Source: Maritalea porphyrae
GTDB lineage: Bacteria > Pseudomonadota > Alphaproteobacteria > Rhizobiales > Devosiaceae
Direction: 5' to 3'
NCBI RefSeq assembly: GCF_027213965.1
Contig: NZ_JAPWGX010000001.1
Coordinates: forward strand, 558,001-622,000
Length of the DNA stretch: 64,000 nucleotides
Below are positions 46,676 to 55,744 of the stretch, piece by piece (the first letter of the stretch is position 1; every line of letters starts with the position of its first letter). Position numbers and translations under genes: made by a program. The notes under the pieces are model-generated. The model saw only the letters and a program-made list of their open reading frames with translations, was not told the DNA's origin and made no database searches.

Positions 46676-47602
46676 CTACGCGCCACCAGCTTCGGTTTGC
46701 AACCATGCTCCACCGCAAGCCTTGGCGAGTTCGCGCACCCGCAAAATATAACTCTGGCGCTCAGTCACCGAAATCACGCCGCGCGCATCAAGCAAGTTGA
46801 ATGCATGCGAAGCTTTGATGCATTGCTCATAGGCAGGCATGGCCAGCTTGTGTTGATTGCCATCGGCACCAGCAGCCAACAAGGCTTTGCACTCATCTTC
46901 GGCGTCTTTGAAATGGCGGAATAAGATTTCTGTGTTCGCGTGATCAAAATTGTAGCGTGAGAATTCTTGTTCGGCTTGCAAGAACACGTCGGCGTAAGTG
47001 ATCTTCTCATCACCTTCGCGCCCATTAAAGTTCAACTCCATAATGCTATCAACGTTTTGCAAATAGCACGCAATCCGCTCAAGACCGTAAGTCAGCTCGC
47101 CCGAAACTGGCGCGCATTCAAAGCCCGCGACTTGTTGGAAGTATGTGAATTGGCTCACTTCCATGCCGTCACACCAGCATTCCCAACCAAGACCCCATGC
47201 GCCAAGCGTTGGGCTTTCCCAATCGTCTTCTACAAAGCGCAGGTCGTGGACCTTGGGGTCAATGCCAATGGCGTAGAGCGATTGCAGGTAAAGCTCTTGC
47301 AAGTTCTCAGGCGAAGGCTTGAGGATCACTTGATATTGATAAAAGTGCTGCAAACGGTTTGGGTTTTCACCATAGCGACCGTCGGTTGGACGACGAGACG
47401 GTTGCACATAGGCAGCGCGCCAAGGTTTTGGACCCAGCGCGCGCAATGTGGTCGCAGGATGAAACGTACCCGCGCCCATTTCCATGTCATATGGCTGCAA
47501 AATAACGCAGCCTTGATCAGCCCAGAAATTTTGCAAAGTTAGGATCAAACCCTGGAACGAGTTCTTTGGGTCCATATGCGCAGGAAGTTTGGTGTCGCTC
47601 AT
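46676..47602 (-). CDS. glyQ: Glycyl-tRNA synthetase alpha subunit
   Basis: Catalytic subunit of the bacterial alpha2beta2 glycyl-tRNA synthetase; 308 aa. It is marked by [69 protein letters not shown] and [19 protein letters not shown]. The start at 47602 has AAGG upstream and gives [16 protein letters not shown]. GlyS is encoded downstream beyond lemA and DUF2207. Confidence 0.97.
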   Translation of the reverse strand: MSDTKLPAHMDPKNSFQGLILTLQNFWADQGCVILQPYDMEMGAGTFHPATTLRALGPKPWRAAYVQPSRRPTDGRYGENPNRLQHFYQYQVILKPSPENLQELYLQSLYAIGIDPKVHDLRFVEDDWESPTLGAWGLGWECWCDGMEVSQFTYFQQVAGFECAPVSGELTYGLERIACYLQNVDSIMELNFNGREGDEKITYADVFLQAEQEFSRYNFDHANTEILFRHFKDAEDECKALLAAGADGNQHKLAMPAYEQCIKASHAFNLLDARGVISVTERQSYILRVRELAKACGGAWLQTEAGGA

Positions 47603-47674
47603 TGTCGCAACCTTTTGTCGATCAGCCAATCGGGTTTTGTGCAGGCGCGAACCTAATGCGCGACGCTGAATTTA

Positions 47675-47902
47675 TCAAGCGCCCTTGTCATCATCTTTTT
47701 TATTATCGCCGGGGCGGAAAACCCCATCCTTTGGATCTCGCCTCAAGTCCACGATGTCTGAGCGCTTGCGGTCTTTACGATCGCGCTTGAGTTTGTCTTT
47801 GTCCGCCTCATCAAAATAGTCCATTACGTTGCGCCGAATGGCGCGCACACCATAAATGATGGCAGCAATGATGATCACGAAAGTGATTACTCTTAGCCAC
47901 AT
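47675..47902 (-). CDS. Small membrane protein of unknown function
   Basis: 75 aa: one N-terminal membrane helix (MWLRVITFVIIIAAIIYGVRAI) followed by a highly charged tail rich in D, K and R (DYFDEADKDKLKRDRKDRKRSDIVDLRRDPKDGVF). The start at 47902 is set by a perfect AAGGAG site; a start at 47947 would overlap the peptidase gene. It is co-oriented with the S49 peptidase, about 20 bases after it. Confidence 0.75.
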   Translation of the reverse strand: MWLRVITFVIIIAAIIYGVRAIRRNVMDYFDEADKDKLKRDRKDRKRSDIVDLRRDPKDGVFRPGDNKKDDDKGA

Positions 47903-47925
47903 ATGCGCGCTCTCCTTTTTGCCCG

Positions 47926-48801
47926 CTAAAGCCCGAATCGGCTCCACATTGACTTGGCCTCAACTGAAGCAATCAAATCATCCGTAAAGCTGCCCTCTGC
48001 GCCATTTATTTGCATAAAGGGCAATCGCGGCATACTAAAAAACGGTCTTTTGGGTGTGATCCGTTCCAGTTTTACTTTTTTGCCGAACTTCTCGCGCAGC
48101 ACTTCGTGCATGTCGCCCAATCGATCCACAAGACCAAACTCAATGCCGGTTTTTGCGGTCCAAAATTCGCCGGTGAACAGGTCTTGATTTTCCATGTCTA
48201 GCTTATCGCCACGGCGCGATTTCACATAATCGATAAAGACATCATGGATATCGAGCTGCAGTTTTTTAAGCCGGTCAATGTCGGCTTTTTTCTCGGGCAG
48301 AAATGGATCAAGCGTCGATTTGTTTTTGCCCGCCGTATAAAGACGGCGCTTCACGCCAATCTTTTCAATAGCATCTTCAAAGCCAAAGCTGGCGGAAATG
48401 ACCCCGATAGAGCCAACGATGGAAGATGGATCAGCAATAATTTCGTCGCCCGCACTGGCGATAAAGTAGCCACCTGAGGCCGCCACGTCTTCAATGAATA
48501 CCAAGACTTGCTTATTCTTCTCAGCCGCTAGGTCGCGAATATACTTTGCGACCAATCGCGATTGAACGGGCGATCCACCGGGCGAATTGATGATGATAGC
48601 CACTGCCGGCGCGCGTTTTATCGAAAAGGCCCGTTTAAGCAAAGGCGCTGAATTGTGAATATTGATGCGGTCCGGGCGCGATGCAGATTCGATTACACCT
48701 GAGAGGCGCACGACAGGGATCACCGTTCTGTCCCGACCCAACAGGCGCACATGCCAAGGTGCTGGAACAACAGATTGGTCTTGTTCATTGCTGATGGTCA
48801 T
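47926..48801 (-). CDS. S49 family signal peptide peptidase (SohB/SppA-like)
   Basis: 291 aa serine protease. The nucleophile lies in FIEDVAASGGYFIASAGDEI, the oxyanion part in IIINSPGGSPVQSRLVAKYI, and the general-base lysine in RRLYTAGKNKSTLDPF, the usual Ser-Lys dyad. GSIGVI also matches. No clear membrane helix is seen, so it may be cytoplasmic or peripherally attached. Such enzymes degrade cleaved signal peptides. The start at 48801 follows AGGGGA. Confidence 0.9.
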   Translation of the reverse strand: MTISNEQDQSVVPAPWHVRLLGRDRTVIPVVRLSGVIESASRPDRINIHNSAPLLKRAFSIKRAPAVAIIINSPGGSPVQSRLVAKYIRDLAAEKNKQVLVFIEDVAASGGYFIASAGDEIIADPSSIVGSIGVISASFGFEDAIEKIGVKRRLYTAGKNKSTLDPFLPEKKADIDRLKKLQLDIHDVFIDYVKSRRGDKLDMENQDLFTGEFWTAKTGIEFGLVDRLGDMHEVLREKFGKKVKLERITPKRPFFSMPRLPFMQINGAEGSFTDDLIASVEAKSMWSRFGL

Positions 48802-48854
48802 ACATAATCCCCTAGAAGCTTCTTGTTGCCGTAATGTAGGCATGATTTGCGCTT

Positions 48855-49640
48855 CTACCAGTGGAGTTGCGCTTTTCCCATCAAAATACTTTGTACTTGG
48901 GGCGAAAACTCTCGCCCCGTTTCCCCGTGCAAATGTAAGGGGCTAAGCAAAGTTGTGGGTGCCTTCGACCCTTTTTGGCCGCGCAGTAATACACGCGATG
49001 CGGGTTGGCCTGGGCGCGATACGATGGGCAGGATCGAGATATTGCCAATGCGCCGATCATATGCGCGCAACAAATCATTGATCGCTTCTGCGCGGTGAAT
49101 AAAGATAATCTCAGCGGTTGCGGACGCTGCGCTAACCGCCACTTTCACCCATTTTTCCAAACAATGTTTGGCATGGGCGTGAGCTTGCGCGCCATATTGG
49201 TCTTGGGGCAAAGACACGGACTTATCGTCAAAATAGGGTGGATTGGCGATTACGCAGTCAAAATGATCAGGTTTCAAACCGGCGGCTTCGCGCTCAGGCC
49301 CTTTCGCCATGATATCGACTTGGCTGATCTTGGCGCGGTCGCTAAGGCCGTTGTTTGTAGCATTAATTTGGCAAAGCTCAACCGCTTCGGGCGATAATTC
49401 AGCCATGTGGGCGCAAAGCTTTGGGTGGTGAACAAGCGCTGTGAGTGTGGCAACGCCCACCCCGGCGCCCAACTCCAAAAGATGGTTTGTGGCGTCGGAA
49501 ACTGATGCGCCCAACAATACGCTATCAACCCCAGCCCGAAAACCTTTTTTGGGCTGCAGCACCGCCAGCTCACCACCAAGGAATGCGTCCTGTGTGACAT
49601 ATTGCTGTTTTACATTCGCTTGTGGCTGGTCTAGGGACAT
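48855..49640 (-). CDS. tRNA1(Val) A37 N6-methyltransferase-like protein (TrmN6/YfiC)
   Basis: 261 aa class I SAM methyltransferase. It shows FRAGVDSVLLGASV, the SAM-binding LLELGAGVGVATLTAL and the N6-adenine motif NPPY (CVIANPPYFDD). The overall plan matches TrmN6, which methylates the base next to the valine tRNA anticodon; other N6-adenine targets cannot be excluded. It is divergent from the polyprenyl synthase gene. Confidence 0.85.
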   Translation of the reverse strand: MSLDQPQANVKQQYVTQDAFLGGELAVLQPKKGFRAGVDSVLLGASVSDATNHLLELGAGVGVATLTALVHHPKLCAHMAELSPEAVELCQINATNNGLSDRAKISQVDIMAKGPEREAAGLKPDHFDCVIANPPYFDDKSVSLPQDQYGAQAHAHAKHCLEKWVKVAVSAASATAEIIFIHRAEAINDLLRAYDRRIGNISILPIVSRPGQPASRVLLRGQKGSKAPTTLLSPLHLHGETGREFSPQVQSILMGKAQLHW

Positions 49641-49819
49641 GTAAAGTGCGCTGCAAATGGTTGTTGACGTTGACGATCAATGCAAACTTATAGCATAGCC
49701 ATAGCCTTTGGTACCAATTGCAACAAGATGATTTGCGAAATGCAACGCTGTAGCTTAAAGCTCCCATGCGGGATAACTGGAAATACGGATGCGTTTTTGA
49801 CGCGTTGGGGCGAGTAGAC

Positions 49820-50836
49820 ATGAGCACAATGGAAGCAACTGCTGCAAAAATTATTGATCAACCGATTGTTGATCAACTTGTCGCGCACACCTCTGTCGAA
49901 ATGGAAGAGGTCAACAAGCTCTTGCTTTCGCGCGTGGGGTCACACGTTCAAATGGTTCCCGACATCGCCAACTATCTCATTTCCGCTGGTGGCAAACGTT
50001 TACGTCCTATGCTCACTGTTGCAGCTGCGATGATGTTCGAGCCCAAAGGGCAGCAGCACATTTCCTACGCCGCAGCAGTGGAATTCATGCATACGGCCAC
50101 GTTGCTGCATGACGATGTGGTTGATGAAAGCGACAAACGACGCGGCCAGGACGCGCCCCGAAAGATTTGGGGCAACGCAGCAAGCGTGCTTGTTGGCGAC
50201 TTCTTGTTGGGCCAAGCGTTTATGATGATGGTGGACGCCGGCAATTTGGAAGCGCTGGGCATTCTTTCCCGCTCTGCCGCCATCATTGCGGAAGGGGAAG
50301 TTTTTCAGCTTACCAATGCAAAAGATGCAAACACCAAAGTTGATGATTATTTTGAAGTTATCAAAGCTAAAACGGCTGCGCTTTTTGAAGCCGCTACTGA
50401 AGTTGGCGCAATGGCTGGCGGAGCCAACTTGGCGGATCGTTCAGCGCTGAAAACCTATGGTGCGCAATTAGGCATTGCTTTCCAATTGGTCGATGATGCC
50501 CTCGACTATGGTGGCGTGTCCGGCACAATTGGCAAAAATGTGGGCGACGATTTGCGCGAAGGCAAAATGACGCTGCCCGTACTGCATGCCTTGCAAAACG
50601 CTTCAACTACAGACGCACAGTTTATTCGCGAGAATTTGGGCAACCAAGACGCGAGTGAAAAAGCGGTGTCACGTGTGGTTGGCATATTACAGAGTTGCGG
50701 TGCCCTGCAGACCACACTGGATCGCGCTTACGAACATGCGGATTTGGCAAAGGCCGCGCTTGCGCCACTGGCCGAGCGCAATGGTGCGCGTATCCTCATA
50801 GAGATCGCAGATTACTGCGTTGAACGCGCAGCCTAG
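49820..50836 (+). CDS. ispB: Trans-polyprenyl diphosphate synthase (octa/decaprenyl)
   Basis: 338 aa long-chain prenyltransferase providing the side chain of ubiquinone. The first aspartate-rich motif is LLHDDVVDESDKRRG and the second is FQLVDDALDYGG; GGKRLRPML marks the IPP-binding region. Chain length is not readable with certainty, but alphaproteobacteria mostly use Q10. The start at 49820 has GGGGCGAG upstream; an earlier ATG at 49766 is in frame but lacks one. Its stop overlaps that of the BLUF gene. Confidence 0.93.
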   Translation: MSTMEATAAKIIDQPIVDQLVAHTSVEMEEVNKLLLSRVGSHVQMVPDIANYLISAGGKRLRPMLTVAAAMMFEPKGQQHISYAAAVEFMHTATLLHDDVVDESDKRRGQDAPRKIWGNAASVLVGDFLLGQAFMMMVDAGNLEALGILSRSAAIIAEGEVFQLTNAKDANTKVDDYFEVIKAKTAALFEAATEVGAMAGGANLADRSALKTYGAQLGIAFQLVDDALDYGGVSGTIGKNVGDDLREGKMTLPVLHALQNASTTDAQFIRENLGNQDASEKAVSRVVGILQSCGALQTTLDRAYEHADLAKAALAPLAERNGARILIEIADYCVERAA

Positions 50837-51303
50837 GCGCTTTTGCTAAACTCTTCCAGAATTTGCGCACGCCAATCGTCTTTCTTAAAACGTCTCAGCA
50901 CTCGCATGGCGATTGAGTCTCCAATTGACTTTTTATCGAGCTCTTTCAGGTAATCGACATAGCCCTTCAATCCTCGGCTGCTTTCATCTGAATCGATATA
51001 GGCCATTGACCAATCATTGAACTCGAGTTCACCAACACCATGACGCAACAAAAGTTTCACGTTGCGGTGTCGTGGGTCGGTTTTAATGCGCATGAAGATC
51101 GCTTCCACAGCAATCCGCGGGCCTTCCAGCACCTGCAAAAAACAATTGTCGTGATAAACAAGCAAGCCACCAACATCGACGCTATGATTGTTCTTGCGTG
51201 AGATGTGAAGCAAATCACGGATCTCGTCCCTTGTCAGGCGACGGGTGCCCAAGCTCGCGTATATTATTTGAAAAGGTTGCAGCATGTTCTCGTTTGATAT
51301 CAT
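50833..51303 (-). CDS. BLUF-domain blue-light photoreceptor
   Basis: 156 aa. The flavin-binding residues match AppA in identity and spacing: Tyr15 (IIYASLG), Asn39 (RKNNHS), Gln57 (FLQVLEG), Trp98 and Met100 (FNDWSMAYI), giving a complete photoactive site. After the BLUF fold there is only a C-terminal helical extension of about 50 residues (YVDYLKELDKKSIGDSIAMRVLRRF) and no output enzyme, so it must signal by protein contact. A GGGAGAG ribosome site supports the start. No obvious partner lies beside it. Confidence 0.95.
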   Translation of the reverse strand: MISNENMLQPFQIIYASLGTRRLTRDEIRDLLHISRKNNHSVDVGGLLVYHDNCFLQVLEGPRIAVEAIFMRIKTDPRHRNVKLLLRHGVGELEFNDWSMAYIDSDESSRGLKGYVDYLKELDKKSIGDSIAMRVLRRFKKDDWRAQILEEFSKSA

Positions 51304-51417
51304 CGCAACTCTCCCTCACTTTCTTACAAGGTCAGTGTTGCACATGGGTTTTGAGAAATGGTCGAGAGCCTTGCTAAAAGTGTAACTATTAAACTGTTAA
51401 GTAGTTTTGCTTTGAAC

Positions 51418-52284
51418 TCAGATAATCGGGGACTGTGCGACCCAAGAATTTGGGAACTTTTGATGCATTTGCTGTGCGGCAGACATGGCTTGTACTTCTG
51501 CTCCAAATACACCAAACACCGTTGCACCAGAGCCAGACATACGAGACAATATGCACCCTGGCAGGTGCGCCATTTCGCGTGTTAGTTCAGCGATTTGCGG
51601 CACAATTTGAATGGCAGGTATTTCCAAATCGTTGCGTGTGTCTTGCAGCCAAAGCGCCAGCGCAGCGCTATGCTCTACTTGTGTTGGCAAGGGAGGCATT
51701 TGAGGATTGGACTTTGATTTCAGTTGCCTAAAAATATGTGCCGTTGGCACGCCAACCCCAGGGTTTGCCAATACCAACTGCAGCTTAGGGAAAGGATCAA
51801 CAACCTGAATTTTTTCACCGACACCACCAATGATGCATGTGCGAGAAAACAAACACATGGGAACATCGGCACCAAGTTCCAAGGCCACTTCTGATAGTTC
51901 TGCGATTGAGATATCGCTTTGGGACATGCGCGCTGCCATACGCAACGTGGCTGCAGCATCAGCCGATCCGCCACCTATGCCAGCGGCTACAGGCAGCATT
52001 TTCTCCAGTGTAATGTCTAGCCCATCGGGCAAAGACTTGGGCCAATGATGGCGGAACAGGTCCAGCGCCTTGAGAATAATATTAGACCCTTCGCCCACCA
52101 ATGCTTTGGCAAACGGCCCGGTAACACCAAGTCGATCTTTCTTTGATTCGCGCGCCGTCAATTCGTCACACAATTTGGTGAAAACCGTTAGGCCCTGCAA
52201 TTGATGGTAGCCTTTGGGCGTCTGTCCCACTACATGCAAGGAGAGATTAACTTTTGCTGGCGCAGGCTCCGTCCAAACACTCAT
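51418..52284 (-). CDS. ispE: 4-diphosphocytidyl-2-C-methyl-D-erythritol kinase
   Basis: GHMP kinase of the MEP isoprenoid pathway; 288 aa. It shows PAPAKVNLSLHVVGQTPKGYHQLQGL, the ATP loop LPVAAGIGGGSADAAATL, ELGADVPMCLFSRT and the C-terminal MSGSGATVFGVF. It follows the TPR gene on the same strand after six bases. Confidence 0.95.
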   Translation of the reverse strand: MSVWTEPAPAKVNLSLHVVGQTPKGYHQLQGLTVFTKLCDELTARESKKDRLGVTGPFAKALVGEGSNIILKALDLFRHHWPKSLPDGLDITLEKMLPVAAGIGGGSADAAATLRMAARMSQSDISIAELSEVALELGADVPMCLFSRTCIIGGVGEKIQVVDPFPKLQLVLANPGVGVPTAHIFRQLKSKSNPQMPPLPTQVEHSAALALWLQDTRNDLEIPAIQIVPQIAELTREMAHLPGCILSRMSGSGATVFGVFGAEVQAMSAAQQMHQKFPNSWVAQSPII

Positions 52285-52289
52285 AAATG

Positions 52290-54011
52290 CTAACCCGCAT
52301 CAGCCTGTTCTGCATTAGCGTTCAAGCCATCCGCAATCTTAGCGTCAAGTTTTAGGGCCAATTCCTCGTCAGGTTTCATTTCTTTGGCTTTCGCCCATTG
52401 AAAGCCAGCTTCGCGTTTGCGGCCAACGTGCCAATATGCATCGCCTAGATGATCATTAATGGTGGCGTCGCTTGGGGTGAGCCGATTTGCGCGCTCCAGC
52501 GTTTCAACGGCATCATCGTATCGGCCGAGTTGAAAATAGGCCCAGCCAAGGCTATCCACAATATACCCATCGTTTGGGCGCAGGCTGACGGCTGTTTCAA
52601 TCATTTCCAGAGCTTCGACTAAATTGATGCCCTGATCGACCCAGCTATATCCCAAATAGTTGAGGACTTGGGGCTGGTCGGGATAAAGCACCAGCGCTTG
52701 TTTGAAGTCAGCTTCCGCCAACTCCCAACTCTTTTGCCTCTCGTACGCAATGCCACGCACATAATAAATGTGCCAATCGACAAGCCTTTCGCCACCCGTC
52801 AGTTTCAGAACCCTAGAATATGCCTCGCCAGCTTCCTCATAGCGCTTTTCAAAGCGCAATGTGTCGCCAAGCGCTGTTATCGCCGTTACATCATCTGGAC
52901 GCAGCGCCACAATATTGCGCAACCGCTTAATCGCGGCCTCGCTTTGATCCAATGCGCGCAGGTTTTCTGCGCTGCGCACCAATGCTGAATAATAATGCAG
53001 TGAATTTTTTGGTATGTTTTCGTAAATTGCGTTGGCTTCTTCATACCGCTCAGCGGTTTCCAAAAAGTCAGCCGTTGCAAAGGCGATCTGGACAGATTTT
53101 GGATTTATGTAGCCCGCCAAGCGCACCAACATTAACGAAGGCTCTGAAGCCCCTTCACGCGAAAGAGCAGAAGAAAGGCCGCGCAATAACTCTGCTGTTC
53201 CTTCTTGAGCGTTTTCCGTGAAACGCCCCGGCCGTTTCTTCGCTGCAACGACTAGAGCCAATTGCTCAATTTCTTCATTGGTAACGCCGCGCTCAAGCAA
53301 GCGGTTGATTACCTCAAGAGATTGATCGAACTCACCGTTGTTGGCCAAAAAGCGTGCGTAAGCCTCAACAATTGAAAAAACATATGGATCGACCTCATAG
53401 GCTTGCTCGTAAAGCGCGCGGGCTTTCTCTTTGTCGCCACTAACATCGGCCATCAAGGCATGTTGGAACACCAAAAACGTTCGAAATCCATCTTGAGTAA
53501 TCGATTCGATAGTCTTATAGGCCTTTGCCTTTTCGCCATTCCCCACATGGTTCCACGCCAGAACCACATTCGATGTAATGCCGTAAAGCGTATTGAGAGA
53601 TGCGCCACTTAAACTGGTTTCAACCGATTTGTAGCGTCGCTCTTTAAGGGCAACAACGCCAAGCACCAATTTTGAGATTTCATAATTGGGCGCGGCTTCA
53701 ACAAGGCGACGCGCAACGGTTTCGGCCTTTGCCACCTGTCCCGATGCCAAAAGCGCCTTGAAGGTGCGCTCTTGCAACACAACATTGTCCCAGTCCATGT
53801 CCAGCGCATTTTCAAAGTAAGCGGCGGCCACTTTGTTGCGTCTATCTTCGTAGGCCCCCCGGCCTGCCAAAAAGCTGCCTGAAACTGAAGGTGGTGTCAC
53901 CATGAAGCTTGTCGTATCTGACATTTCCTGCGCAGCAACAAAACCGTTCGCTCCAATCGCCGAAATGGACAAACCAACAATCGCGGGAATCAACTTCATT
54001 TTAATGTTCAC
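52290..54011 (-). CDS. Tetratricopeptide-repeat protein, exported
   Basis: 573 aa with an N-terminal signal peptide (cut near FVAAQ) and many TPR units, e.g. AYSRVLKLTGG, AEADFKQALVLYPDQPQVLNYLGYSWVDQG and DDAVETLERANRLTPSDATINDHLGDAYWHVG. Repeats run from about residue 60 to near the C-terminus. It is a periplasmic scaffold of unknown client, a conserved neighbour of ispE in this bacterial group. Confidence 0.9.
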   Translation of the reverse strand: MNIKMKLIPAIVGLSISAIGANGFVAAQEMSDTTSFMVTPPSVSGSFLAGRGAYEDRRNKVAAAYFENALDMDWDNVVLQERTFKALLASGQVAKAETVARRLVEAAPNYEISKLVLGVVALKERRYKSVETSLSGASLNTLYGITSNVVLAWNHVGNGEKAKAYKTIESITQDGFRTFLVFQHALMADVSGDKEKARALYEQAYEVDPYVFSIVEAYARFLANNGEFDQSLEVINRLLERGVTNEEIEQLALVVAAKKRPGRFTENAQEGTAELLRGLSSALSREGASEPSLMLVRLAGYINPKSVQIAFATADFLETAERYEEANAIYENIPKNSLHYYSALVRSAENLRALDQSEAAIKRLRNIVALRPDDVTAITALGDTLRFEKRYEEAGEAYSRVLKLTGGERLVDWHIYYVRGIAYERQKSWELAEADFKQALVLYPDQPQVLNYLGYSWVDQGINLVEALEMIETAVSLRPNDGYIVDSLGWAYFQLGRYDDAVETLERANRLTPSDATINDHLGDAYWHVGRKREAGFQWAKAKEMKPDEELALKLDAKIADGLNANAEQADAG

Positions 54012-54178
54012 AAAACGCGGCTTTCTTTATCAACTGAATCGGTGGGTCACCTTTTGCCCCGAGATTGGCCATTTTATGGCAGCCGCGCAACCGTTTAGGT
54101 GCAATTCTTTGTTTACAGGGGCAGTTCTTTGACAACTCGCTCATGACATTGGTCGATCTAGCGTGATATGATCTTGAT

Positions 54179-54994
54179 ATGCAAGAAAGTGGGAATGACA
54201 TTGGCATAATGCGCGCGGCCCTAGAATGGTACAGCGCAATGGGCGTCGACATGGCGCTGAGCGACGAGCCCGTCGATCGATTTGCTGCGCCTGCGAGTGT
54301 GCAAAAAACAGCACCGGCTTCCATGCCATCAAGTGCCCAAACGACTACCGATGCACCCGCCCCCACGCAAACGCATATGCAGCCTGAGGTCCACAATGTG
54401 GAAGAGGCCAAGGCCCTCGCCGCAGCGGCAACCACTCTAGATGCGTTGCGTGAAGCTATGGATGGTTTTGAGGGCTGTCCGTTAAAACACCGCGCAACCA
54501 ATTTGGTTTTTGCGGCTGGGAACCCAGACGCAGACATTATGCTGGTGGGCGAAGCACCTGGCCGTGAAGAGGACATGCAAGGTGCGCCTTTTGTTGGTCG
54601 GTCTGGTGAATTGCTCGATCGCATTCTCGCAGCAATTGGACTTAATCGCGAGAAAGTTTTTATCGCCAATACCTTACCGTGGAGACCACCGGGCAACCGC
54701 AATCCAACGCCCGCGGAAACCGCGGTTTGTTTGCCTTTTTTGGTGCGGCAGGTTGAATTGGTTGCACCCAAGGTTATCGTGACCATGGGCGGTGCCGCTT
54801 CAAAAACACTGTTGAAGACCGAGGCCGGTATTTTGCGTCTGCGAGGCAAGTGGAAAGATATTGAAGTGGGAGAACATTCCTGCACTTCAATCGCCACATT
54901 GCACCCCACTTATTTATTAAGTCAACCTGCACAAAAAGCATTGGTGTGGCGCGATATGTTGAGCTTGAAAGCCAAAATGGCGACGTTTGAATAA
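54179..54994 (+). CDS. Uracil-DNA glycosylase, family 4-like
   Basis: 271 aa base-excision enzyme removing uracil from DNA. The catalytic segment is VGEAPGREEDMQGAPFVGRSGELLD (from residue 123), with IANTLPWRPPGNRNPTP and the late TLHPTYLL. A disordered proline/alanine-rich N-terminal region (about 40-75) precedes the domain. Of the four iron-sulfur cysteines of the Thermotoga enzyme, only counterparts of two are seen (Cys100 and Cys184), as is usual in this alphaproteobacterial branch, so a cluster may be absent or use other ligands. It lies upstream of moaB and a radical SAM gene. Confidence 0.92.
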   Translation: MQESGNDIGIMRAALEWYSAMGVDMALSDEPVDRFAAPASVQKTAPASMPSSAQTTTDAPAPTQTHMQPEVHNVEEAKALAAAATTLDALREAMDGFEGCPLKHRATNLVFAAGNPDADIMLVGEAPGREEDMQGAPFVGRSGELLDRILAAIGLNREKVFIANTLPWRPPGNRNPTPAETAVCLPFLVRQVELVAPKVIVTMGGAASKTLLKTEAGILRLRGKWKDIEVGEHSCTSIATLHPTYLLSQPAQKALVWRDMLSLKAKMATFE

Positions 54995-55092
54995 CGTGTG
55001 CCGAATTCAGATTTGTTTGTTCTAAATCATTGAAGCAGCCCGCTTGGGATGGCAATGTCTGCGTCAAAAATCTCAATTGGAGTTCGCCACAA

Positions 55093-55629
55093 ATGTACAA
55101 ATCAAAAATTGACCAGTCTCAGGATATGGTGAAGCTAAATTTTGCTATTCTGGCCGTGTCAGACACCCGCACGCTTGAAACTGATGATTCTGGTGCACTG
55201 CTCAAAGAGATGATTAGTGAAAGCGGCCATATGGTTTTAGATCGGGACATTGTGACGGATGACCAGCAATTGATCCGCCAAAAAGTGCAGAACTGGATTG
55301 TGAACAAAGACATTGATGTGGTGATCACCACCGGTGGCACAGGCTTTTCGCAACGCGATGTTACCCCCGAGGCATTGGAGCCCCTGTTTGACAAAGTGAT
55401 GGACGGTTTTTCTGTTCTATTTCACCAATATTCGGCTGCTCAAATTGGCACATCGACCATTCAAAGTCGCGCCACGGGCGGATTGGCGGGAGAGACTTTG
55501 ATCTTTTGTTTGCCCGGTTCACGCGGAGCTTGCCGGGATGGTTGGCAGGGTGTCATCAATTTCCAACTCGATTCGCGGCATAAGCCTTGTAACTTTTTGG
55601 AAGTTTTGCCGAAGTATTCCTCGCGGTAA
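55093..55629 (+). CDS. moaB: Molybdenum cofactor biosynthesis protein MoaB/MogA-like
   Basis: 178 aa molybdopterin-binding protein that adenylates molybdopterin or aids metal insertion. Motifs: FAILAVSDTRTLETDDSGALL, VVITTGGTGFSQRDVTPEAL and LPGSRGACRDGW; it ends NFLEVLPKYS. The start at 55093 (MYKSKI) is preferred; the frame is open 21 codons further upstream without coding character. Confidence 0.9.
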   Translation: MYKSKIDQSQDMVKLNFAILAVSDTRTLETDDSGALLKEMISESGHMVLDRDIVTDDQQLIRQKVQNWIVNKDIDVVITTGGTGFSQRDVTPEALEPLFDKVMDGFSVLFHQYSAAQIGTSTIQSRATGGLAGETLIFCLPGSRGACRDGWQGVINFQLDSRHKPCNFLEVLPKYSSR

Positions 55630-55674
55630 TAGCGTTTAGACTTCAGCACGTTAGCTGACATCGCAAAATCTCGA

Positions 55675-55705
55675 TTGACAATTTGTTCTCATTTTGTTCT
55701 ATTCT
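55675..55705 (+). promoter_or_regulatory. SOS promoter with LexA box
   Basis: GTTC (55685-55688), seven bases, GTTC (55696-55699): a perfect match to the alphaproteobacterial LexA site GTTC-N7-GTTC. It lies just after a perfect -35 TTGACA (55675-55680) and next to a -10-like TATTCT (55700-55705; the 19-base spacing is slightly long), so bound LexA would block RNA polymerase. The radical SAM start is 45 bases downstream. No other exact site was noticed in the window by eye. Confidence 0.8.
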
Positions 55706-55744
55706 AGTGGAACGATTTGTTAACCCTTTGATCGCGAGGTGAAA

